Source: Archaeoglobus sp. UBA234
GTDB taxonomy: Archaea > Halobacteriota > Archaeoglobi > Archaeoglobales > Archaeoglobaceae
Direction of reading: 5' to 3'
DNA: 64,000 nucleotides
Assembly: GCA_002494625.1 (NCBI GenBank)
Contig: DACH01000016.1
Location: forward strand, 1-64,000
Shown here: piece by piece, positions 43,635-50,213 of the stretch
How positions within the stretch are numbered: the stretch's first letter is position 1
Layout of the letters: each line of letters starts with the position of its first letter
Notes under the pieces: generated by a model
The model's input: the letters and a program-made list of their open reading frames with translations, nothing else
Told to the model about the DNA's origin: nothing
Databases searched by the model: none
Program-made: the position numbers and the translations under genes

Positions 43635-45302
43635 TCAAAAATCCTCATCAATTATCTGATTCAAACCTGCACCGGCTGGAACCATTGGAAAGACATTTTC
43701 AAGCCTTTCTACTCTGAAATCCATAACTACTGGTAGGTCTCTGACTTCAAATGCTTCTTTTAGAACATCTTCTACCTCAGATGGCCTCTCGATTGTAAAC
43801 CCTATAGCTCCAAAACCCTCGGCTATCTTTTCAAAACTCATCTCTTTGTATCTCAGGCATGTGGCAGAGTATCTCTCATCATAGAAAAGCTGTTGCCACT
43901 GTCTAACCATTCCCAGAAATTGATTGTTCATTATTGCAACCTTTACTGGAATGTTGAAATCAACACATGTCGCAAGCTCCTGAATGTTCATCAGGAAACT
44001 ACCATCTCCTGCAACATCAACCACATTTCTCTCGGGAAAAGCCATTTGAGCACCAATAGCTGCTGGAAAACCAAAGCCCATTGTTCCCAGTCCACCGCTT
44101 GAAATGAACTGTCTTGGGTATTTTGTTTTGAAAAACTGGGCAGCCCACATCTGGTTTTGTCCCACCTCGGTTGTAACAATTGTATCGGGTTCAACTTCAA
44201 ATATTTTCTCTATTATATGTTGTGGTCTCAGCTTACCATCTTTTTTGTATTTAAGAGGATATTTCTTTCTCCAGGTATTGACCCTATCCTCCCACTCTTT
44301 TCTCTTCTTGTATCTGATAATCTTTATGAGTGAGCTTAGAATACCCCTAGCATCTCCCACAATTGGAATATCCACTCTAACATTCTTTCCTATCTCCGCC
44401 GGGTCGATATCGATGTGGATTATCTTTGCATAAGGGGCAAAACTCTCCACTTTCCCTGTTGTTCTGTCACTGAATCTTGTTCCAACAGCTATAACAAGAT
44501 CACATTCTGTTAAAGCATAGTTTGCATATTTTGAGCCATGCATTCCGACAAAACCCAGGCAGAGTGGATGAGTCTCGGGAAAGGCACTTTTACCCATTAA
44601 AGTTGTGACAACAAATGCAGGAATTGTTTCTGCAAGCTTAACAAGTTCTGTACTTGCATTAGAAAGGATAACTCCTCCTCCTGCAAGAATTACAGGTCGT
44701 TCGGACTCCATTATCAGTTCTGCTGCTCTTTTGATTTGCTTGGGATGGCCTTTCGTTTTGGGTTTGTATCCTGGAAGGTTTACTTTCTTAGAATAATTAT
44801 AGTTTATTTCGGCAGCAGTTATGTCCTTTGGAATGTCTATCAGTACAGGACCTGGTCTGCCCGTTGAAGAAATGTGAAAAGCCTCTGCAATTGTTTTTAG
44901 AAGCTCTTCTGGTTTTGTCACTATGTAGTTGTGCTTTGTTACGGGCATGGTGATTCCCGTTATATCTGCCTCCTGAAAGGCATCATTGCCTATGAGACTT
45001 CTGGGGACCTGTCCTGTTATTACAACAATCGGTGAGGAGTCCATATATGCTGTTGCTATTCCTGTAACTGTGTTGGTAGCTCCAGGCCCGGATGTGGCGA
45101 AAGCAACACCCGTTTTTCCAGACGCTCTTGCATAGCCGTCTGCCGCATGAACTGCAGCCTGCTCGTGTCGAGTGAGAATGTGGTTTATCTCCGAATCATA
45201 GAGTGCATCATACACTTCTATTATTGCTCCCCCAGGTATCCCGAATATGGTTCCAACACCCTCCTCCTCAAAAGCCCTGACAATCGCATCAGCACTTCGC
45301 AT
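43635..45302 (-). CDS. ilvB: Acetolactate synthase large (catalytic) subunit
   Basis: Thiamine diphosphate enzyme making acetolactate or acetohydroxybutyrate for valine, leucine and isoleucine. Length 555 aa. Visible signs: N-terminal GVGTIFGIPGGAIIEVYDAL with the catalytic Glu region TRHEQAAVHAADGYARASG, the FAD-type middle domain (GMHGSKYANYAL) and the ThDP motif GDGSFLMNIQELATCVDFNIPVKVAIMNN. ATG 45302 follows GAGGTGG. Directly upstream lies a short ORF ending in Val/Ile/Leu codons, a hairpin and a six-T run; this is the strongest sign of regulation in the window. Transcribed leuA, ilvB, ilvN in that order. Confidence 0.97.
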   Translation of the reverse strand: MRSADAIVRAFEEEGVGTIFGIPGGAIIEVYDALYDSEINHILTRHEQAAVHAADGYARASGKTGVAFATSGPGATNTVTGIATAYMDSSPIVVITGQVPRSLIGNDAFQEADITGITMPVTKHNYIVTKPEELLKTIAEAFHISSTGRPGPVLIDIPKDITAAEINYNYSKKVNLPGYKPKTKGHPKQIKRAAELIMESERPVILAGGGVILSNASTELVKLAETIPAFVVTTLMGKSAFPETHPLCLGFVGMHGSKYANYALTECDLVIAVGTRFSDRTTGKVESFAPYAKIIHIDIDPAEIGKNVRVDIPIVGDARGILSSLIKIIRYKKRKEWEDRVNTWRKKYPLKYKKDGKLRPQHIIEKIFEVEPDTIVTTEVGQNQMWAAQFFKTKYPRQFISSGGLGTMGFGFPAAIGAQMAFPERNVVDVAGDGSFLMNIQELATCVDFNIPVKVAIMNNQFLGMVRQWQQLFYDERYSATCLRYKEMSFEKIAEGFGAIGFTIERPSEVEDVLKEAFEVRDLPVVMDFRVERLENVFPMVPAGAGLNQIIDEDF

Positions 45303-45316
45303 TCAACCACCTCAAA

Positions 45317-45333
45317 AAAGGCAGAACGCCTTT
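45317..45333 (-). terminator. Terminator-like hairpin and T run before ilvB
   Basis: On the minus strand AAAGGC-gttct-GCCTTT is a perfect six-pair hairpin whose 3' arm runs into six T residues, and the ilvB SD follows within five bases. It starts inside the stop codon of the upstream ORF. It may stop transcription or hide the SD. Only the symmetry is seen; activity is inference. Confidence 0.45.
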
Positions 45334-45481
45334 AAAGAAGTACTACAATAATTACAGCAAGAATCACTACCCTCAAGAAAAGTTCATTTATTTTGTTTCT
45401 GAGGGCAGTGTTCATTATTCCCGAATAATTATTCGGTTTTAAATATTTTTTGGTATCTTTCACAATATACTTTGTTCTCAC
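45332..45481 (-). CDS. Short ORF before ilvB, rich in Val/Ile/Leu (leader peptide candidate)
   Basis: Open frame of 49 codons from GTG 45481, which has the SD GGAGG six bases upstream. An internal ATG at 45415 gives a 27-residue form. The last 14 codons include 12 for Leu, Val or Ile (ending VVILAVIIVVLL); the N-terminal part is basic and hydrophilic (RTKYIVKDTKKYLKP). A TATA-like AAATATTTAAAA (45437-45450) about 27 bases before ATG 45415 allows a leaderless short form instead. The end overlaps a hairpin before ilvB. It could be a leader peptide or a small single-helix membrane protein. No homologue is known to me. Confidence 0.5.
   Translation of the reverse strand: MRTKYIVKDTKKYLKPNNYSGIMNTALRNKINELFLRVVILAVIIVVLL
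45421..45436. promoter_or_regulatory. Perfect 16-bp palindrome upstream of ilvB
   Basis: CCGAATAATTATTCGG is fully self-complementary. It lies between a TATA-like element (45437-45450, minus strand) and the expected start site of a short-form leader at about 45415. A protein bound here could block initiation. It also lies inside the longer short ORF, so chance is possible but unlikely for a 16-bp perfect palindrome. Confidence 0.5.
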
Positions 45482-45514
45482 GGTTTTCCTCCGGAGTCAA
45501 AAATAAAATTTGGT

Positions 45515-46987
45515 TCAAATCAGCATGTTCAGTCCTTCGAGCATAGCTTCTACCGACGCCATTATTATATCTGTTCTTGCACCCCTTGCGGTTACGATCC
45601 TGTCACCTTTTTCAAGCTGGACTATCACATCAACAAGTGCATCAGTACCACCGGTTATTGCATCCACATGGTAGCTAACCAGCCTTATATCTCCGAACTC
45701 TGCTACTGCTTTTTTGATCGCATTGATTGCAGCATCAACAGGTCCGAGACCTATAGCAGCCTCAATTTTCTCGTTTCCGTTTATTTTCAGTTTAACGCTC
45801 GCAGTTGGCATTATGTTCATCCCGCTCACAATTGACAGGTCTTCAAGTTTTACTTTCTTCTCTCTCTTTATCTGGAGAACTGTCTCGATTATGGTCTTAA
45901 CATCAGCATCGGTGACCCTCTTTCCTTTGTCTCCAATCTCCTTTACTCTTGTGAGAATCTCTTTCATCTGTTCTTTGTCTGCTTTATATCCCAATCTGTT
46001 CATTATCTCCTGAACACTTGCTTTTCCTGCGTGCTTGCCGAGAACGAGTTGTCTCTTTCTTCCGACCATTTCAGGGGTTATTGGCTCGTATGTTGAGCTA
46101 TCCTTTATGATGGCTGATGTGTGGATTCCACTTTCATGTGTAAATGCATACTCTCCAACAATCGGTTTGTGCTTGGGAATAACGATTCTTGTCAGTTTTT
46201 CCACAAGTTTTGCGGTATCATATATATTTTCTTTTATGATTCCGGTTTTGAATCCATAATGGAACTCGAGAGTCACTACAGCCTCCTCAAGAGCTGCATT
46301 TCCTGCTCTCTCACCAATTCCATTAATTGTCGCGTGAAATTCTCTCGCCCCACCCTTAATAGCATAAATCGTGTTTGCGGTTGCAAGCCCGAAATCATCG
46401 TGGCAGTGGATTGCAATGGGGATCTTGAACTCTCGAACGAGCTCTCTCATGATATTCTCTGTTTCCTCTGGAATCAAAACTCCAACAGTGTCGGCAAAGG
46501 TAAGTCTGTCTGCCTTTGCATCCTCAGCAGCCCTGAAAAGTTCAATTACAAATCCCAGATCTGCTCTGGAGGCATCTTCTGCTCCGAATTCAACTATAAG
46601 TCCTCTCTCCTTCGCATATTCAACTGCCTGAACTGATAGCTCAATCACATCTTCTCTGCTCTTGCCTGGAAACTTGCTGTTCATGTGTATCTCTGATGAC
46701 GGAGCCACCATGAAAATCGAATCAGCTCCAGCATCAGCGGCGGCATCGATATCTTCTTTTTTAATTCTACCAAAACTGCATATTTCAGCCTTTAAACCAG
46801 CTTTTGATATCTCTTTTATGGCATTGAAGTCTCCTTCGGATGCTATAGCAGTTCCAGCTTCGATTATGTCAACACCGAGATTGTCGAGGGCAGCAGCTAT
46901 GATCAATTTTTGCTCTACAGTCAAGGAGACTCCTGGAGTTTGCTCTCCATCCCTAAGGGTTGTGTCAAGCACCTTTACACGCGACAT
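45515..46987 (-). CDS. leuA: 2-Isopropylmalate synthase / citramalate synthase family (LeuA)
   Basis: Condenses acetyl-CoA with a 2-oxo acid: 2-oxoisovalerate for leucine, or pyruvate (citramalate) for isoleucine. The HMGL-like TIM barrel starts VKVLDTTLRDGEQTPGVSLT, with IHCHDDFGLATAN metal-site His-x-His and NGIGERAGNAALEEAV. Then HESGIHTSAIIKDSSTYEP and LGKHAGKASV, and a C-terminal LeuA regulatory domain (about 375-490; TDALVDVIVQLEKGDRIVTARGA). Length 490 aa. The sequence does not tell LeuA from CimA, so the symbol is a best guess. A short ORF ends 17 bases before its ATG 46987. Confidence 0.92.
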   Translation of the reverse strand: MSRVKVLDTTLRDGEQTPGVSLTVEQKLIIAAALDNLGVDIIEAGTAIASEGDFNAIKEISKAGLKAEICSFGRIKKEDIDAAADAGADSIFMVAPSSEIHMNSKFPGKSREDVIELSVQAVEYAKERGLIVEFGAEDASRADLGFVIELFRAAEDAKADRLTFADTVGVLIPEETENIMRELVREFKIPIAIHCHDDFGLATANTIYAIKGGAREFHATINGIGERAGNAALEEAVVTLEFHYGFKTGIIKENIYDTAKLVEKLTRIVIPKHKPIVGEYAFTHESGIHTSAIIKDSSTYEPITPEMVGRKRQLVLGKHAGKASVQEIMNRLGYKADKEQMKEILTRVKEIGDKGKRVTDADVKTIIETVLQIKREKKVKLEDLSIVSGMNIMPTASVKLKINGNEKIEAAIGLGPVDAAINAIKKAVAEFGDIRLVSYHVDAITGGTDALVDVIVQLEKGDRIVTARGARTDIIMASVEAMLEGLNMLI

Positions 46988-47004
46988 TTTATCAAACCAA
47001 GTTA

Positions 47005-47130
47005 TCAGAAAAGAGATGTGTTTTTAAACTTTATCCGTACTGACTTAAAAAATACTGGTGTAATTATTGTGTAATTACTAAACATAATAACAGTAAACAG
47101 CACCCGGAGAATAACGAATTCTGTTCTCAT
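47005..47130 (-). CDS. Short ORF before leuA with dense Val/Ile/Leu codons (leader peptide candidate)
   Basis: Open frame of 41 codons from ATG 47130. The SD AAGGTGG ends six bases upstream, and CTTTTTATACC (47179-47190, minus) is a good TATA box for a start near 47159. Residues 6-16 (VILRVLFTVIM) include seven branched-chain residues; the rest is mixed with several Phe. The frame ends 17 bases before leuA. A perfect hairpin (47060-47078) and a T run (47047-47052) lie in its middle. The first residues, MRTEFVI, resemble those of the ilvB leader (MRTKYIV). Small protein or leader peptide; not decided. Confidence 0.5.
   Translation of the reverse strand: MRTEFVILRVLFTVIMFSNYTIITPVFFKSVRIKFKNTSLF
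47047..47078 (-). promoter_or_regulatory. Hairpin plus T run inside the leuA upstream ORF
   Basis: On the minus strand GTAATTA-cacaa-TAATTAC is a perfect seven-pair hairpin (47060-47078). Seven bases later comes TTTTTT (47052-47047). The order, hairpin then T run, resembles a terminator, though the stem is AT-rich and weak at high temperature. Confidence 0.4.
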
Positions 47131-47225
47131 CACAGACCACCTTATTTATCTTATCTGCCAGAACGATCTTTTGATGTGGTATAAAAAGTTAAAAAAGAGC
47201 GCCTCTAACATCTCCAATTTTATGA

Positions 47226-47248
47226 AAAGCAATCGTATAGATTGCTTT
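47226..47248. promoter_or_regulatory. Perfect 9-bp inverted repeat between tRNA-Val and leuA
   Basis: AAAGCAATC-gtata-GATTGCTTT, nine matched pairs around five bases. It lies 36 bases upstream of the leuA-leader TATA box (47179-47190), a usual place for a regulator, and about 55 bases after the 3' end of tRNA-Val, where on the minus strand a short T run follows. It may be an operator or a tRNA-transcript terminator. Confidence 0.4.
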
Positions 47249-47301
47249 AAACCAGATTAACTCTCGACAATCTTCATTTCAAAAACAGAAAACTCGGGAA
47301 G

Positions 47302-47374
47302 TGGGCTCGCCCGGATTCGAACCGGGGACCTTCGCCTCGTCAAGGCGACGTCATAACCACTAGACTACGAGCCC
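47302..47374 (-). tRNA. tRNA-Val (GAC)
   Basis: The minus strand folds as a 73-nt tRNA: acceptor GGGCTCG/CGAGCCC, anticodon stem TCGCC/GGCGA with loop TTGACGA (anticodon GAC), T loop TTCGAATC, discriminator A. No CCA, no intron. It lies just upstream of the leuA region on the same strand, so leuA transcription could in principle depend on read-through from it. Confidence 0.95.
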
Positions 47375-47440
47375 TTTTTAACCTTTATTTTTCAATTTGT
47401 TTATGAATTTTATGGTTGTGAGTTCGTGTAAGTCCGTATA

Positions 47441-47490
47441 ATTTAAATCTGAAACTGGACTCTATCTTTCTCGGATTTAAATCTGATACT
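47441..47490. repeat. Repeated 16-mer upstream of nfeD
   Basis: ATTTAAATCTGAAACT (47441-47456) and ATTTAAATCTGATACT (47475-47490) differ at one base and start 34 bases apart. A second tandem, AATAAAGTTT twice, lies at about 47526-47547 just before GTTTATATTAG, the likely TATA of nfeD. Function is unknown. Confidence 0.4.
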
Positions 47491-47576
47491 TCTCACTACA
47501 GGCAATTTTATGGAAAAACCTTGCAGAATAAAGTTTGTAATAAAGTTTATATTAGCTCCATCTTTAAAACTATAAC

Positions 47577-48881
47577 ATGAAATTTTGCCCTGTACCTTTT
47601 AGCTCAGCATTAATCCTGAGAGCTCTCCTGATACTCTCTATACTCGTTCATCTTTCATCAGTTGCTCTGGCAGACATCGTGGAGGTAGAGATTAAGGGCG
47701 AAATTAATGAAGGTACTGTAATTACTGTAGAGAAAGCATTTAAGATTGCTGAAGAAAAGAATGTCAATGCAATTCTTGTGATTATTAATACTCCTGGAGG
47801 TCTGGTTTCATCGACTGAAAAAATTGTCTCAATGATTCTTAACAGTAAAATTCCTGTAATTACATATGTTTATCCACATGGATCCTTTTCTGCTTCAGCT
47901 GGTTCGTTTATATTGCTCTCGGGACACATTGCTGCAATGTCGAACGGAACATCAGTGGGAGCAGCCACACCAGTTGCTGTTGGGCTTGGTGTAGAGAGTG
48001 TGGAGAACAAGACAGTAAATTACATCGCCAGTTATGCGCGGGGAATCGCAGAAAAAAGAGGAAGACCAAGTGATATTGCTGAGAAATTTGTAACTGAAAG
48101 TTTGAGTCTTACTGCAAAGGAAGCATACAGGTTGAAAGTCATTGATTTTCTTGCCGATTCAAAGGAAGAGCTCTTTTACAAGATAAACAAGGAGGAAATA
48201 GAGATTGATGGTAGGATAGTCAGAGTCGGAGGAGATGTAATTCGGATTGATGAACCGGTTCAGGCAAAAATTCTTAGTCTGCTAACGAATCCACAGGTAG
48301 CAACAATTCTTTTTTTAATCGGGTTGTATGGTCTAATATTTGGTTTGACCTCTCCAGGAATTTTGCCAGAGACTGTTGGTGCAATCTCTCTTATCCTCTC
48401 ACTTGTTGGTCTTGGAGCAATAGGTATAAACACCCTCGGGATTCTTCTTATTGTCGCTGGGGTGATATTTCTGATCGCTGAACTACTTACTCCCACCTAT
48501 GGTGTTCTTGGTGGAGCATCGGTTATCTCCATAGTTCTTGGAACACTTTTCCTGATTAATGAGCCTTTGATGCCGAAGGGTTTCTATAACTCATTTACAA
48601 TGTTCGTGGCAGGAGTTGGTATTGGGCTTGGTGTGTTGATGACTTTTCTTCTGATAAAGGTGGTGCAGCTTAAAAGGGAGAGGAAAAAGGTTGGAGGGGA
48701 AGCTCTGATAGGGGAAAAAGGAACGGTCATAGATTTTGAGAGTGGGGAAGGTCTCGCAAAAGTTAGAGGGGAAATCTGGAAAATAACGAGCGAGGAGGAT
48801 CTATGGAAGGGAGATGAAATCATTGTTTATGCAAGAAATGGGTTGATACTGAAAGTCAGGAAATTAAAAAAGGAAGAATAG
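47577..48881 (+). CDS. NfeD family membrane-bound serine protease
   Basis: Long-form NfeD (ClpP-class) protease, 434 aa. A signal/anchor helix (about 12-32) is followed by a ClpP-like catalytic domain on the outer face (about 35-225) with NTPGGLVSSTEKI and the nucleophile Ser region PHGSFSASAGSF (residues 100-111); the Lys partner is probably in SLTAKEAYRL. About four or five transmembrane helices follow (about 235-360), and the last about 65 residues form an OB-like domain (GEKGTVIDFESGEGLAKVRGEIW). NfeD usually pairs with a stomatin, which it cleaves; none is adjacent, and a DUF357 gene follows instead. Upstream repeats suggest regulation. Confidence 0.92.
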   Translation: MKFCPVPFSSALILRALLILSILVHLSSVALADIVEVEIKGEINEGTVITVEKAFKIAEEKNVNAILVIINTPGGLVSSTEKIVSMILNSKIPVITYVYPHGSFSASAGSFILLSGHIAAMSNGTSVGAATPVAVGLGVESVENKTVNYIASYARGIAEKRGRPSDIAEKFVTESLSLTAKEAYRLKVIDFLADSKEELFYKINKEEIEIDGRIVRVGGDVIRIDEPVQAKILSLLTNPQVATILFLIGLYGLIFGLTSPGILPETVGAISLILSLVGLGAIGINTLGILLIVAGVIFLIAELLTPTYGVLGGASVISIVLGTLFLINEPLMPKGFYNSFTMFVAGVGIGLGVLMTFLLIKVVQLKRERKKVGGEALIGEKGTVIDFESGEGLAKVRGEIWKITSEEDLWKGDEIIVYARNGLILKVRKLKKEE

Positions 48882-48894
48882 GGGGTAAATTTCT

Positions 48895-49164
48895 TTGGGG
48901 GGTAATCTGGGGAATAGCAGCATAGAAGAAAATCTGATAAATGAAACAGGAAAATGGAAAGAACGAATAGAAATCAGACTTTCTCAGCTTGTAGATTGCA
49001 GAGATGATAATTTTTTGAGAAATATCAGGGCATATATTGAAGACTCAGATTACTTCCTTGCAAAAAACGACCCTGTACGGGCGTTCGAGTGCATAATATG
49101 GGCGTGGGCATGGCTTGAGATTGGAGAACAGGAAGGAAAGCTAATCTTTTCAGAGAAGGATTAG
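48895..49164 (+). CDS. DUF357 family protein
   Basis: Small helical protein of 89 aa. The family signature is YIEDSDYFLAKNDPVRAFECIIWAWAWLEIG, a helix-turn-helix pair with a conserved aromatic-Ala stretch. Function is unknown; members are archaeal. TTG 48895 is the best start, with GGGGGT eight bases upstream (48881-48886), overlapping the nfeD stop, so translation is coupled. No better ATG or GTG lies early in the frame. Linkage with nfeD is seen here but its meaning is inference. Confidence 0.75.
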   Translation: MGGNLGNSSIEENLINETGKWKERIEIRLSQLVDCRDDNFLRNIRAYIEDSDYFLAKNDPVRAFECIIWAWAWLEIGEQEGKLIFSEKD

Positions 49165-49216
49165 ATATAAAAATTGGATATAAAAAATAGTGGTGTTTGA
49201 AAATTTTGGATACAGG

Positions 49217-49852
49217 TTAGATATAGCAGACCCCTTTTGTAACCTTTCTCCCAACATCTCCTTTCAGTTTTAGAACAATCTCACCATTGGGTGTCTTCAG
49301 TACGATTTCGGTCTCATCCTCGTAAACACATACTTTGAAATGGTTAATCTTCTCCTCATATATGCTGTATCCTTTCCTGATTTCTACTTTACCATTGCAT
49401 CTATCCTCTATGAATGATCTGGTTTTTATGAATCTTTCAAAGTCTCTCAGTGCCTCAACCTGCTCTGAAAGCTCAATGTATCCGTTGAATATACTTTTCA
49501 GCCTTCTTATAGTCTCATCAGCGGAAATTCTCAGCTTGTAAATCATATAGGCTCCAAGAATGCAGCCAGTTTTACTTCTCCCGAAATGACAGTGAACAGC
49601 CACTGCTCCATTGACAGAATCGATAAAATCAACAGCTTCTGCCATCTGATCGAGGTAGGGAGCCTTAAACTCGTGAAGGGGAATATGAAAATAGTCAAAA
49701 TATTTGAGTTCATCAAAACAAAGAGGCTCCCTTGTAAGCGTCAGAATTCCTTTGAAACCCATGTCTTTCAACTGAAGTAAAGCTTCTCTGTCTGGCAGTC
49801 CCATACCTGCAAGTTTGTCATCAATGACTACTCTGAAGTTAGTCAACGCCAT
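49217..49852 (-). CDS. Dual-specificity/tyrosine phosphatase family protein with Lys for catalytic Arg
   Basis: Cys-phosphatase fold of 211 aa. The P-loop reads VHCHFGRSKTG: the nucleophile is Cys88, but the Arg of the CX5R signature is Lys94 (codon AAA, one base from AGA). A general acid Asp is not obvious; the early YFDYFHIPLHEF segment resembles the WPD-loop region. The C-terminal about 60 residues form an extra beta-rich domain (IRKGYSIYEEKINHFKVCVYEDETEIVLK). The substitution may lower activity or make it a phosphate-binding regulator. Leaderless start at ATG 49852 is likely. Confidence 0.75.
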   Translation of the reverse strand: MALTNFRVVIDDKLAGMGLPDREALLQLKDMGFKGILTLTREPLCFDELKYFDYFHIPLHEFKAPYLDQMAEAVDFIDSVNGAVAVHCHFGRSKTGCILGAYMIYKLRISADETIRRLKSIFNGYIELSEQVEALRDFERFIKTRSFIEDRCNGKVEIRKGYSIYEEKINHFKVCVYEDETEIVLKTPNGEIVLKLKGDVGRKVTKGVCYI

Positions 49853-50059
49853 GTTTTAAGGAATTCAAAAGATTAAATAAACTTTTCTCCCGTTATATCT
49901 GCTGTGAACACCCGGCATCTTGTTTGCGTGGATATACTGACTTAACGGTGTTTAATATTCTCTGTTGGTTTTCTTATGCGTTGCTTTTCTAATTGGATCC
50001 CATTATGAATAAAACAGAAAGATATAAATACCAGAAAATATAATGATTAATACAGAAAG

Positions 50060-50158
50060 ATGCCCCCACCCCCCTTTCCACCTGCCACCGAAGAGGTGGC
50101 AACTATTCTTTTTACTCTTGATATAATGGTTGCAGCTAAAAATTTTGTAAATCGTTAG
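50060..50158 (+). other. Transcribed-looking element with hairpin and 32-codon ORF, in gap 49853-50213
   Basis: The 361-base gap holds GATATAAATA (50021-50030), a good TATA box, and a possible ORF starting at ATG 50060 (MPPPPFPPATEEVATILF). Inside it lies a perfect seven-pair hairpin, TGCCACC-gaaga-GGTGGCA (50083-50101), preceded by a C-rich run and followed by T-rich sequence. It could be a small RNA or a small protein gene. It has no SD. I see nothing else clear in the gap. Confidence 0.35.
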
Positions 50159-50213
50159 CGAATTCAGCGAGAGCACATTCAGAATAAAATAAAGTAGGAT
50201 TATAAAAAATATT

